Source: Desulfolinea sp050305405
GTDB lineage: Bacteria > Chloroflexota > Anaerolineae > Anaerolineales > Villigracilaceae
Assembly: GCA_050305405.1 (NCBI GenBank)
Contig: JBNLFG010000011.1
Coordinates: forward strand, 1-64,000
DNA: 64,000 bases
Reading direction: 5' to 3'
Positions within the stretch are counted from its first letter, which is position 1. Every line of letters begins with the position of its first letter. The position numbers and the translations under genes are program-made. This document shows, piece after piece, positions 42,067 to 50,666 of this stretch. The notes beneath the pieces were generated by a model. The model had not been told where the DNA came from. It saw only the letters and a program-made list of their open reading frames with translations, and searched no databases.

Positions 42067-42630
42067 TCATTTCTTTTTCACAACTACCCAGATATTGAAA
42101 TCTTCAGTGTGGACGTCAATATCGGCATCATCAAACGGGAAAAGAGCAGCTATCTTCTGCGGAGCAAGGAAATGACTGCGCATCAACGCCAGCTTTTCAG
42201 CGACTGCGATCAACTTGACAGCGAACTTGCGAATGTCCGGCTCCTGGATGACGACCCGTCCACCCGGCTTGATGATACGCCAGAGTTCGCGCGCCGTTTG
42301 GGCTTGGTCATTGACATGATGGAGAGCATCCACCATGAGGACACAGTCAAAGAAACCCGTAGCGAAGGGCATTGTTTCGGTTAAGGCACGTGTGGGGCGG
42401 AGACCGTCCTTGGTCGCCGCTTCACGAAGCATGCCCATCGAAATATCGGAGAGTACCACCGAACCAACATGCTCCTGCAAAAAACCGGAGACACGCCCCG
42501 TCCCGCCGCCAGCATCGAGCAGGCGACAAGTCGGGCTGGGATTCAACTCACGCAACATGGATTCAATCGCTGCTGGGGGAATCACTTTTTCGTAGAGCGG
42601 GGCGAAGATGTCAAAATGGTCAAAAGGCAT
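42067..42630 (-). CDS. SAM-dependent methyltransferase
   Basis: A 187-residue class I methyltransferase. The SAM-binding motif I is LLDAGGGTGRVSGFL, followed by VLSDISMGMLREA and DCVLMVDALHHVND. The rest resembles UbiE/menaquinone-type methyltransferases, but the substrate is not determined. It ends next to the shared terminator and starts 14 bases after the comEA-like gene on the same strand, so the two are co-transcribed. Confidence 0.8.
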   Translation of the reverse strand: MPFDHFDIFAPLYEKVIPPAAIESMLRELNPSPTCRLLDAGGGTGRVSGFLQEHVGSVVLSDISMGMLREAATKDGLRPTRALTETMPFATGFFDCVLMVDALHHVNDQAQTARELWRIIKPGGRVVIQEPDIRKFAVKLIAVAEKLALMRSHFLAPQKIAALFPFDDADIDVHTEDFNIWVVVKKK

Positions 42631-42644
42631 AGAGGTCTCGTTGG

Positions 42645-43181
42645 CTAGTAGCCGGTAGTGATTTGATCTTTGATGCGCTCGTAGGTGGCAGGCCCAATCC
42701 CGGTGACTTCGGTGATCTCATCGATCCGTTGAAACTCGCCATACTGACGACGATAGTCGATGATGGCCTGCGCGGTGGATGGCCCGATTCCGGGCAATGT
42801 ATCCAATTCGTCGAGCGATGCGGTGTTGATGTTTACACGGTTGGCGTTGTTTGCATCGGCGCTGTAAAAGTCTGATTTTTCAATGGTAAGTTTGGCGCCA
42901 TCTTCAAGGAGAGCGGCCAGGTTAACAACCTCGTCATTGGCAATCGGCAGAAAACCACCAGCGGCCTCAATTGCATCGGCAACGCGACTGCCTTGGGGCA
43001 AGTCGTAGATACCGGGATTCACTACGGCGCCCGTCACATGCACGGAAATGGGAGCAGGTGTGGGCGGCGGGCGAAGCGGAACTGCATCCCCGCCAGGTTG
43101 ACGCGCCGTCAGCCAGATGATCCCGGCAAGGAGCATTCCGATCAATATCCCAATGGTTGTATTTAGAAAGTCCTTTTTCAT
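42645..43181 (-). CDS. comEA: ComEA-like DNA-binding competence protein
   Basis: A 178-residue protein with one N-terminal membrane anchor (about 8-26) and a Pro-rich linker. An SLBB domain follows (VTGAVVNPGIYDLPQGSRV), and two helix-hairpin-helix motifs are at the C-terminus (LDTLPGIGPSTAQAIIDYR and ITEVTGIGPATYERIK). This is the standard ComEA layout: it binds incoming double-stranded DNA outside the membrane. No comEC is in the window. Its ATG overlaps the stop of the upstream CPBP gene (ATGA). Confidence 0.85.
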   Translation of the reverse strand: MKKDFLNTTIGILIGMLLAGIIWLTARQPGGDAVPLRPPPTPAPISVHVTGAVVNPGIYDLPQGSRVADAIEAAGGFLPIANDEVVNLAALLEDGAKLTIEKSDFYSADANNANRVNINTASLDELDTLPGIGPSTAQAIIDYRRQYGEFQRIDEITEVTGIGPATYERIKDQITTGY

Positions 43182-43789
43182 GACCCAAGTATACCGCTCG
43201 CAAGCAGAATTGTCAGCGAACCAATATACCAGTGAATGAGAAAGGGATAGAGGAAAGATTTTGTGCGCCACGCGACCCAGCCAAAGGCAAAGCCGCCGAA
43301 AATCGTTGAGAGGGTTTCGATTTCGGGTTTGCCTGCGTGTGCCAGCGCAAAGGGGACGGCTTGCAGCCAGAGGGCTTCTACGCCAAATTTGCGGGCGTAG
43401 CCAAAGAGTAACCAACCGCGAAAAAGGAATTCCCAGCCGAAAAGGTCGAGGAAGGTATTCCACGGCAAGCCGGGCAGGAGATGGGCATAGTAGCTGGACA
43501 TTGTGCCATCAGCACGGAGGAGCCACCACAGGATGGGCGTCATCAGCAGGATGCCGCCGATGGTCAGGTTTAGCCCTGTGCGCCAGTCGCCGAGTTGAAA
43601 GCCGTAGGTGGCGGGGCTTTCTCGAAAGATGAAAATGACAAAGAGAAGGGGAATGAGCAAATAGAGTATCGTGCGGTCGAGCAGTTTGGAAACAGTGAAG
43701 GTATGGTACTTATCGAGCAACAGCAGGGTTGTGCTGACGACGGTGAGGGTGGCGATTTTCCAATCGATGTTGAGTTTTTCTTGGGACAT
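43178..43789 (-). CDS. CPBP-family intramembrane protease
   Basis: A 203-residue polytopic protein with a variant CPBP signature: FGWEFLFRGWLLFG (Trp-Glu in place of the Glu-Glu pair), VPFALAHAGKPEIE (first His) and YPFLIHWYIGS (second His). With a single Glu in motif 1 it may be an active variant or a non-protease. It is coupled to comEA by a four-base overlap, but a link to competence is only inferred. Confidence 0.8.
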   Translation of the reverse strand: MSQEKLNIDWKIATLTVVSTTLLLLDKYHTFTVSKLLDRTILYLLIPLLFVIFIFRESPATYGFQLGDWRTGLNLTIGGILLMTPILWWLLRADGTMSSYYAHLLPGLPWNTFLDLFGWEFLFRGWLLFGYARKFGVEALWLQAVPFALAHAGKPEIETLSTIFGGFAFGWVAWRTKSFLYPFLIHWYIGSLTILLASGILGS

Positions 43790-43798
43790 AAAAAAGAA

Positions 43799-43908
43799 CA
43801 GCCCCTGAGCAGAGCGACCGAGAGGGAGCGCGGTCGAAGGGCGGCATCAATGAAAACCGCTCTTCGACTGCGCATCTCACCTTTGTTCGATGCTCCGCTC
43901 AGAGACTG
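43799..43908. repeat. Dispersed palindromic repeat, family 1, copy c
   Basis: The outer arms CAGCCCCTGAGCAGAGCG and CGCTCAGAGACTG-like sequence (43890-43908) pair. The inner arms GGTCGAAGGGCGG and CCGCTCTTCGACTG also pair. It fills the gap between ileS and the CPBP gene. Confidence 0.8.
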
Positions 43909-43911
43909 CAA

Positions 43912-46900
43912 TTAAACTTTTGCTACACCGATCTTCGCGGTTTCGTTCTCGAATTTCTGCTCAACCATCTCCACCCCAGCGGGGGCGGCGGCGAAGCTAA
44001 TTACTTCGGCGAGAGTCTCACCGCTGATGTACTCGCGGTGCACATCAACAGCAGCGCGCAGTTCCTCGGAGGCGGTAAAGTAAATCTTTATGCGGTCAGC
44101 CACGTCAAAATCAGCGGCTTTGCGCATGTCCTGTACGCGGCGGACGACTTCACGCGCCAGTCCTTCGGCGACGAGTTCGGGCGAGAGTTCGGTAACGAGA
44201 GCGGCGAGATAAGCGCCATCGGATGCGACGGCGTAGCCCGCCTTGGCTTCTGCCTGAACTTCAACTTCATCCGCCAAAATATCCAGTGTCTCGCCTTCGA
44301 CCGTGACCTGAAGTTTGCCCTCGGTCAAGAAGCTTTTGGCTGCGTCTTCAGCATCAACCGCCAAGATCGCCTTGCGCACGAGCGGGAATTTGCTCTGATA
44401 TTTCTGCCCCAACTGTTTGGGATAGGGCTTCACGCTGTAGGCAACCGCTTCGCTGCTGGCATCCAACAAACGGACAGCTTTGACGTTCAGCTCGCCCTTG
44501 ATCAGATCGGCGTAGACTTCAATCGCGTGGCGTTCCTCCGCGCTACCGACGAAGAAGGCAACTTCTGCCAGTGGCTGGCGGACTTTGAGTTCCGCTTTTT
44601 GGCGGGCGGCGTGGCCGAGCGAGACAAGTTTCATCACGGCTGCCATTTCGGCGTTGAGGGTTTCGTCGATCAGGCTTTCGTCGAGTTTTGCCCATTCTGA
44701 GAGATGCACGGATTCAGCCGCGTTCTCGTCTACAGCGCGCACCAAATTTTGATAGAGTTCATCGGCGATGAAGGGCATCGTTGGCGCTAGGAGCTTGGAT
44801 AAGGTCACGAGCGCGGTATAAAGCGTATAGTAGGCGGCTTCTTTATCGGCATCCGCTTCGGAACGCCAAAAACGTCGTCGAGACAATCGCAAGTACCAAT
44901 TGGAGAGCGAATCGACAAAATCTGTGATCGGGCGAGTCGCATTGGTCGCATCGTAATTCTCAAAAGCATCGGTCACATCTCGCACCAAAGTATTCAGCGA
45001 GGAGAGCAGCCACTGGTCGAGCAGGTTGTCGAATTTCTCAGGTTTCTTCAGCGTGGGCTGGTCGAGGTTGGCGTAGGTCACAAAGAAGGAGTAGACATTC
45101 CAAAGCGTGAGCGTGAAGGAACGCACCACTTCGCTAACAAGATCAGATGAAAAGCGACGCGGCTGCCCGGGCGGCGTGGCGGTGTAGAGATACCAGCGGA
45201 AGGCATCCGCGCCGTGATTGTCGAGCACTTCCCAAGGGTCAACGATATTGCCGAGCGTTTTCGACATCTTCTTGCCTTCGCCATCGAGAATATGGCCGAG
45301 CGAGAGCACATTCTTGAAGCTGACTTCATTGTTGAGCAGCGTGCTGATGGCGTGCAACGAGTAAAACCAACCACGGGTTTGGTCAACGGCTTCGCAGATG
45401 TAGTCGGCAGGATATTGCGATTCGAATTCTGCCTGATTCTCAAAGGGATAATGCCACTGAGCGTAGGGCATCGAACCTGAATCAAACCAGACGTCAATCA
45501 GTTCGGGCACGCGGGTCATCTTGCCACCGCATTCCTGACAGGGGAAGTGAACATTGTCGACGTAAGGACGGTGCAGGTCAAGATCGCTCTGGTCACTGCC
45601 AGAGAGTTCAGTCAGTTCAGCACGCGAACCAATGCCATGTTGATGATGACAATCTTCACATTCCCAAACAGGGAGCGGCGTGCCCCAATAGCGTTCACGT
45701 CCCAGCGCCCAGTCGATATTATTTTCGAGCCAGTTGCCAAAACGTCCCTTTTTCGTGTGCGCCGGCACCCAGTTGATCGTGTCATTCAATGCCACAAGGC
45801 GGTCTTTGAGCGACTTTGTGCGGATATACCAGGTCTCGCGTGCGTAGTAGAGCAAAGGAGTTTTACAGCGCCAACAGTGCGGGTAGCTGTGCTCGTAATC
45901 TTGAACTTTGAAAAGCAAACCGCGATTATCTAAATCTTCAATGATCAGCGGATCGGCATCCTTGACAAAGACACCACTCCACGGGCGCACTTCGGGGAAG
46001 AAGGTGCCATCGGGCGCGACGGTCTGGATAACGGGTAGATCAAATTCGATGGCGGCATCCATATCGTCCGCACCGAAAGCAGGCGCCATGTGAACGAGAC
46101 CTGAACCATCTTCAGTGGTCACGAAATCACCCGTGACAACGTAGTGGGCAGGTTTCTCAGGGGGCATAAATGTGAAGAGGGGCTGATACTTGGTCCCTTT
46201 CAGTTTCTTGCCTTTGAAAGTCTCCAGCACCTTGACTTCGACCTCGCCGAAAACTTTCTCAACCAGAGCTTGGGCAAGGATTAATTTCTCAGTACCGCCT
46301 TCAGCTAATGGGGCTTCGACCTTGACGTAGTCCACATCCGCACCGGCTGCAACGGCGACGTTGGCGGGCAAAGTCCAGGGTGTAGTCGTCCAAACGAGCA
46401 ACGAGACCCCGTCCTCGTCCGCGAGCGGCATGCGCACAAAGATCGAGGGTTCATTCACATCTTTATAGCCCTGATTGACTTCATGGTCAGAGAGCGGCGT
46501 TCCACAACGCGGGCAATAAGGCACAACTTTGTAGCCTTGATAGAGCAGGTCTTTTTCCCAGAAGTTCTTCAAAATCCACCAGACAGATTCGATGTAATCA
46601 TCCGTGAAGGTGACATAGGCAGTTTCCAGATCGACCCAAAAGGCGATACGGTCGGTCAGCCGTTCCCAGTCCTGAATATAGGTAAAAACCGAGTTGCGGC
46701 AAAGTTGGTTGAACTTGTCGATGCCGTAATCTTCGATCTGCTGCTTGTTGGTGAAACCGAGCTTCTTCTCGACTTCAACTTCAACGGGCAGACCGTGCGT
46801 ATCCCAGCCGCCACGACGTGAGACATGGTATCCCTGCATGATCTTGTAACGCGGGAACATATCCTTGAACGCGCGCGCCAAAACATGATGCACGCCTGGT

Positions 46901-47058
46901 TTACCATTCGCTGTCGGCGGACCTTCGTAGAAGACATATTCTTTTCCGTCTTCATTCAATTTGGTCGTCTTTTTAAAGATGTCCTGTTTTTTCCAAAACT
47001 TCAGGACTTCTTCTTCCATCTTGGCAACATCGAGTTTAGGTGAAACGGGTTGGAACAT
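43912..47058 (-). CDS. ileS: Isoleucyl-tRNA synthetase
   Basis: A 1048-residue class I aminoacyl-tRNA synthetase charging tRNA-Ile. Motifs: GPPTANGKPGVHHVLARAFK (HIGH region), GWDTHGLPVEVEVEKKLG, WTTTPWTLPANVAVA in the editing domain, GWFYSLHAIST and GKKMSKTLGN (KMSKS). The length and the HHVL-type signature resemble the type 2, eukaryote-like IleRS that is less sensitive to mupirocin; that property is not tested. Expression is controlled by a T-box leader (47151-47476). Confidence 0.95.
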   Translation of the reverse strand: MFQPVSPKLDVAKMEEEVLKFWKKQDIFKKTTKLNEDGKEYVFYEGPPTANGKPGVHHVLARAFKDMFPRYKIMQGYHVSRRGGWDTHGLPVEVEVEKKLGFTNKQQIEDYGIDKFNQLCRNSVFTYIQDWERLTDRIAFWVDLETAYVTFTDDYIESVWWILKNFWEKDLLYQGYKVVPYCPRCGTPLSDHEVNQGYKDVNEPSIFVRMPLADEDGVSLLVWTTTPWTLPANVAVAAGADVDYVKVEAPLAEGGTEKLILAQALVEKVFGEVEVKVLETFKGKKLKGTKYQPLFTFMPPEKPAHYVVTGDFVTTEDGSGLVHMAPAFGADDMDAAIEFDLPVIQTVAPDGTFFPEVRPWSGVFVKDADPLIIEDLDNRGLLFKVQDYEHSYPHCWRCKTPLLYYARETWYIRTKSLKDRLVALNDTINWVPAHTKKGRFGNWLENNIDWALGRERYWGTPLPVWECEDCHHQHGIGSRAELTELSGSDQSDLDLHRPYVDNVHFPCQECGGKMTRVPELIDVWFDSGSMPYAQWHYPFENQAEFESQYPADYICEAVDQTRGWFYSLHAISTLLNNEVSFKNVLSLGHILDGEGKKMSKTLGNIVDPWEVLDNHGADAFRWYLYTATPPGQPRRFSSDLVSEVVRSFTLTLWNVYSFFVTYANLDQPTLKKPEKFDNLLDQWLLSSLNTLVRDVTDAFENYDATNATRPITDFVDSLSNWYLRLSRRRFWRSEADADKEAAYYTLYTALVTLSKLLAPTMPFIADELYQNLVRAVDENAAESVHLSEWAKLDESLIDETLNAEMAAVMKLVSLGHAARQKAELKVRQPLAEVAFFVGSAEERHAIEVYADLIKGELNVKAVRLLDASSEAVAYSVKPYPKQLGQKYQSKFPLVRKAILAVDAEDAAKSFLTEGKLQVTVEGETLDILADEVEVQAEAKAGYAVASDGAYLAALVTELSPELVAEGLAREVVRRVQDMRKAADFDVADRIKIYFTASEELRAAVDVHREYISGETLAEVISFAAAPAGVEMVEQKFENETAKIGVAKV

Positions 47059-47150
47059 AGAACCTCCGAAAATCGGGTTTGAACGTTTGTTTGAAGGTTT
47101 CGTTTTTAACTTTCCAACCTTCCATCATTCAAACGTTATAACATTAAACA

Positions 47151-47476
47151 AAAAAACTTACGTCTCGACAGAGACGCAAGCCATGCTCACGCGGTACCAC
47201 TCTGATTCCCGTCGAAACGGGCACTCAATCCGTACGGTTGAATCTTCTCGTAGTAAGGGCCTCAGCCTTTAACCGCTAAAGCGGTTACTACATCGGTTTT
47301 CAACGATACGCTCATTCCTGTAACGAAGAATGATCTCGGCTCACCTACTCAACATCTGTCTTTCAGTTTGCAGCTCCGGAAGGATTTTCAGTCTGCTACT
47401 CTGCTTCGGCTCTCACCAAATCCCGAATTCGCTGACAAGGCACACAGACTTACTCGTTTCCATCATCGCCTTTAGA
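47151..47476 (-). promoter_or_regulatory. T-box leader (tRNA-Ile riboswitch) of ileS
   Basis: On the minus strand the leader begins after a strong promoter. It contains a stem I GA-type motif (GGTGAGAGCCGAAG) and the specifier context CTGAAAATCCTTCC, in which ATC (complement 47383-47385) is an Ile codon. The T-box sequence is AGAGTGGTACCGCG (complement 47190-47203; the usual form is AGGGTGGNACCGCG). It ends in an intrinsic terminator (complement 47151-47181) with a run of T. Uncharged tRNA-Ile binding would favour the antiterminator and ileS transcription. Confidence 0.85.
47250..47291. repeat. GTAGTAAGG-type palindromic repeat inside the T-box leader
   Basis: GTAGTAAGGGCCTCAGCCTTT and AACCGCTAAAGCGGTTACTAC (47250-47291) share the ends and layout of the element at 24111-24166. 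It lies between the stem I region and the antiterminator, where stem III normally is. Confidence 0.65.
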
Positions 47477-47482
47477 TGGCGT

Positions 47483-47511
47483 ATTATACTCATATCGCAA
47501 ACGGATGGCAA
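47483..47511 (-). promoter_or_regulatory. Promoter of the ileS T-box transcript
   Basis: On the minus strand: TTGCCA (complement 47506-47511), a 17-base spacer and TATAAT (complement 47483-47488). It is about 425 bases before the ileS start codon. Confidence 0.85.
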
Positions 47512-47565
47512 GCACCATCAGCAACTAAAGTAAAATAGCAACAAATCCTTAACGAGAGAACCCCT

Positions 47566-49137
47566 ATGCAAAAAGAAATCACCATTCCCCTCCCATCCCC
47601 CGCAAAACGCTACTATCGTCACGGCTGGCAAAGCTGGTCGCTAACCGCTTGGCAAGACGTCGACCAATCCCTGTCAACGCCCAAACCCGCCCTCTTACAC
47701 CCGCTGCAACACGATGTAGTCTACATCCACGAGAAACGTCCGCATGGCTCGTGGGTCGGCGCCGTCGAGATGCAAAGTGGCAAAACCCTCCTGCTCGGCG
47801 CGCTTGATCTCGACGCACACGTTTTTCTCGACGGCGACAAGCTCATCGGTCGCTACGAAAGTAATGGCGGCGAATGGTTCACCGCAGAAGGCGAAGAACA
47901 AGATGTTTTTGCCAAATACGCTGCCAAACTACAAACTGAATTTGCGAGGCAGCACTACCGCCGAAGCAATCTTCCCGAACACGAGACTGCTTCGGGGCAA
48001 AAAGACGCCGCTCGCAGATTCCCAAATGCCCCCACCGTCTGGTGCTCGTGGTACAGCTTCTACACCCACATCAATGAAGAAAACCTTAGCCAAGCACTCG
48101 ACAACCTCGGCGACCTACCTTTCGATGTTTTTCAGGTGGATGACGGCTGGCAGCAGGCGATCGGCGACTGGATACCGAACGAAAAATTTCCCAGCGGCAT
48201 GGATGCACTGACCGCGCAAATCCGCCATACGGGACGCACGCCGGGACTTTGGCTAGCGCCTCTCCTCGTGGTGCCCAGCTCAAACACCTACCGTCAACAT
48301 CCCGACTGGCTCCTGCGCGATGAAAAAGGCAAACCCGTCTCTGCAGGCTTCAACTGGAACGAACCGCTCTACGCCCTCGATACCACCCACCCAGACATGC
48401 TAAAGTGGCTATCCGCACTAATGAGTCAAGTCCGTGCCTGGGGATTTGATTACGTCAAACTGGACTTTCTTTACGCGGGCGCTCTGCCCGGGGTGCGGCA
48501 CACAGAAATGCCACGGGAACAAGCCTATCGTCAGGGGCTGCGTACGATCCGAGAAGCATTGGGCGATGCTTACTTCCTGACCTGCGGTGCGCCGATCATC
48601 CCCTCTATCGGTCTCTGCGACGGAATGCGTATCGGCCCGGATGTCGCATCCCATTGGGCAAGCGAACGCGACGATCTCCTGCTCGCCAACTTTGCCATCC
48701 CCGGCACACGCAATGCCATCCGTACAACGGTCAACCGCCTCTGGTTGCAACCGCTCGTCCACACCGACCCGGACGTGGCGTATTTTGCAAGCGCGCAAAA
48801 CACGATGACCGCCGAAGAAGAGCAAATGTTGCAAGACTTGGCCCAAGTTTGTCAGTACAAAGCCACATCCGACAAACCTTCCTGGTGGACAAACGCAGAA
48901 CGTGAAAAACTGCGCACATTTTTAAAAACCAAACCCCACGTAGAACGTAAAAGCCGCTATAGCTTCATGCTTGACGAGCGCGAAGTCAATTTTCGTCCAG
49001 CGATGGAACTCCCTCAGCCAACGTGGCATCAGCGCATCACCGGCGCAGCGCTCGGTTGGGCTGGCAGTCAGAAATTTATTTTGCGCATCCTGAATTCGCT
49101 GAGCGACAAAGAGCTTAAAAAGAAAATCGAAGAATAA
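47566..49137 (+). CDS. GH36-family alpha-galactosidase
   Basis: A 523-residue glycoside hydrolase of family 36 (clan GH-D). Motifs: the N-terminal RYYRHGWQSWSLTAWQ, then VWCSWYSFYTHINEEN, VFQVDDGWQQAIGDW and GLWLAPLLVVPSS. The nucleophile Asp300 is in YVKLDFLYAGAL and the acid/base Asp359 is in MRIGPDVASHW. No signal peptide, so it is cytosolic and acts on imported alpha-galactosides. Shorter than typical GH36 enzymes (about 700 residues), lacking much of the N-terminal beta-sandwich. No sugar transporter is adjacent. Confidence 0.85.
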   Translation: MQKEITIPLPSPAKRYYRHGWQSWSLTAWQDVDQSLSTPKPALLHPLQHDVVYIHEKRPHGSWVGAVEMQSGKTLLLGALDLDAHVFLDGDKLIGRYESNGGEWFTAEGEEQDVFAKYAAKLQTEFARQHYRRSNLPEHETASGQKDAARRFPNAPTVWCSWYSFYTHINEENLSQALDNLGDLPFDVFQVDDGWQQAIGDWIPNEKFPSGMDALTAQIRHTGRTPGLWLAPLLVVPSSNTYRQHPDWLLRDEKGKPVSAGFNWNEPLYALDTTHPDMLKWLSALMSQVRAWGFDYVKLDFLYAGALPGVRHTEMPREQAYRQGLRTIREALGDAYFLTCGAPIIPSIGLCDGMRIGPDVASHWASERDDLLLANFAIPGTRNAIRTTVNRLWLQPLVHTDPDVAYFASAQNTMTAEEEQMLQDLAQVCQYKATSDKPSWWTNAEREKLRTFLKTKPHVERKSRYSFMLDEREVNFRPAMELPQPTWHQRITGAALGWAGSQKFILRILNSLSDKELKKKIEE

Positions 49138-49141
49138 TTAC

Positions 49142-49175
49142 AGAACCCCGCCTTCATTAGACGGGGTTCTTTGTT
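49142..49175 (+). terminator. Intrinsic terminator after the alpha-galactosidase
   Basis: AGAACCCCG (49142-49150) and CGGGGTTCT (49162-49170) pair around an 11-base loop and are followed by TTGTTCTT. Confidence 0.75.
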
Positions 49176-49264
49176 CTTGTGAAAAGGCACTCCATTGAAC
49201 TTGGCAATAACGCAAAGGTATCTAAAGTGCCACCACCAGAATCGCTGGATGCATTTTTTTGAAA

Positions 49265-49894
49265 TCAACCAGCACTTGCCCCACTCATATCAATATCCAC
49301 TTTAGTGATCTGATCCAGTGTAAATAATAATAATTGTTGGGGTGTATAGCGATCAAGTACAGCGCTGGAAACTTGCCCTTGCTGTAGAAGCGAGATCAAG
49401 CCATGAACCGCCGCCCACAAACTTTGGGCGAGTAATTCATCGGGCGCGTCATTAAAAACACCGATCTCTTTACAATCAACCGCAATTTGGCGAAGCATAG
49501 CAAAGTTTGTATGAACTATTTCTACAAGCGCAGGATAATCCCGTTCCTGCTCCACAACGCCCGAAAACGTGATCCTGAATAAATCGGTTTCATCAAGCCC
49601 AAAATCCAGATAAGCGTAGGCGGTTTCTATCAATTGCCGCAAAGGATCATCTGCAAACTCTTCAAGTATGGTAGATATTTTTTTATGGACTTTGAGATGC
49701 CCCTCTGTTGAGATCGCGGCGATTAACGCCTGCTTATCCTTAAAGTGGGAATAAGGCGCAGCGTGACTGACCCCGGCTTGCTTCGCCACCTTGCGCAGAC
49801 TCAAGCTCCCGACGCCTTCTTCTGCCAAAATCTCGATCCCGGCTTTGATCAGCGCGTTTTTAAGATCTCCGTGATGATAAGAATCTGTTGTCAT
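49265..49894 (-). CDS. TetR-family transcriptional regulator
   Basis: A 209-residue TetR repressor. The N-terminal helix-turn-helix is LSLRKVAKQAGVSHAAPYSHFKDKQALIAAI. The C-terminal ligand domain is of the WHG-like type. It is divergently oriented to the aldolase operon. Two inverted repeats in the 83-base gap are likely operators, so it should repress that operon and itself until a pathway intermediate binds. Confidence 0.85.
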   Translation of the reverse strand: MTTDSYHHGDLKNALIKAGIEILAEEGVGSLSLRKVAKQAGVSHAAPYSHFKDKQALIAAISTEGHLKVHKKISTILEEFADDPLRQLIETAYAYLDFGLDETDLFRITFSGVVEQERDYPALVEIVHTNFAMLRQIAVDCKEIGVFNDAPDELLAQSLWAAVHGLISLLQQGQVSSAVLDRYTPQQLLLFTLDQITKVDIDMSGASAG

Positions 49895-49913
49895 GGCATA
49901 ATCTTATCTTTTT

Positions 49914-49962
49914 ATCTTGACAGCGTCAAGATAGCATCATACAATCTTGACAATGACTAGAT
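49914..49962 (+). promoter_or_regulatory. Promoter with two TetR-type operators
   Basis: Operator 1, ATCTTGACAGCGTCAAGAT (49914-49932), is a perfect 8-bp inverted repeat. Operator 2, ATCTTGACAATGACTAGAT (49944-49962), is an imperfect copy. A promoter, TTGACA (49917-49922), 17-base spacer and TACAAT (49940-49945), has its -35 inside operator 1 and its -10 end in operator 2. Repressor binding would block RNA polymerase. Confidence 0.8.
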
Positions 49963-49977
49963 CATACAGGAGGTCTG

Positions 49978-50664
49978 ATGAGTAACTATCAGATTATCAA
50001 AGAGCAAATCGTAAAGACAGCCCAAGATTTGGTTCGCAAGGGCTATTTGATGGCAACCGGCGGGAATATTTCGATGCGCATTCTCGGCGAAGATCTTTTT
50101 GCCGTCACCCCATCGAATTTGGATTATATGAAAATGGTTCCCGACGATGTCTGCATCCTGAATTTTGAGTTAGATGCCATCGAAGGGGAGTTAAAGCCAT
50201 CCGTCGAAGCGGGGATGCACGGAGCTATTTACCAAGTGCGGGGCGACGTAAATGCTGTCGTCCACACCCATCAGGTTTATGCGAGTGCGTTGACCATGAT
50301 CGGGACACCGATCCCCTCCTTATTCGACGAGCAAGCTCGGTTTCTGGGGCGAAGCGTGGAAATCATCCCCTATGCGCCATCAGGAACGGGGATGTTGAAG
50401 AACACGGTCGCTAAACATGTCAAAAATCATAATAATGCCTTTATGATGAAAAATCACGGCGCGTTGATCTTTGGACATGATATGGAACGCGCTGTGCATA
50501 ATGTCGAGATTTTAGAAAAATGTTCGCTGGCGTATTTACTGGCGCTCTGTTCGGAACGAAAGGTGAGCAAAATTCCGCTGGCTGTGCGGGAGATCGCTTT
50601 TGCGAAGTTGCGTAAAGACCAGAAAAAAGTTGAGAGTGGCGATTTTGAGCTTGGAGGCGAATAA
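49978..50664 (+). CDS. Class II aldolase/adducin family protein
   Basis: A 228-residue metal-dependent aldolase-fold protein. LMATGGNISMR is the substrate-phosphate loop. VVHTHQVYASAL supplies two zinc His and KNHGALIFG the third. Relatives are fuculose- or ribulose-phosphate aldolases/epimerases and decarboxylases. First gene of the TetR-controlled operon; AGGAGG precedes the ATG. The substrate is unknown. Confidence 0.85.
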   Translation: MSNYQIIKEQIVKTAQDLVRKGYLMATGGNISMRILGEDLFAVTPSNLDYMKMVPDDVCILNFELDAIEGELKPSVEAGMHGAIYQVRGDVNAVVHTHQVYASALTMIGTPIPSLFDEQARFLGRSVEIIPYAPSGTGMLKNTVAKHVKNHNNAFMMKNHGALIFGHDMERAVHNVEILEKCSLAYLLALCSERKVSKIPLAVREIAFAKLRKDQKKVESGDFELGGE

Positions 50665-50666
50665 AA

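Noticed and set aside
44038..44700. A 220-codon plus-strand frame inside ileS
   Set aside because: Antisense shadow of ileS with no independent start signal or motif.
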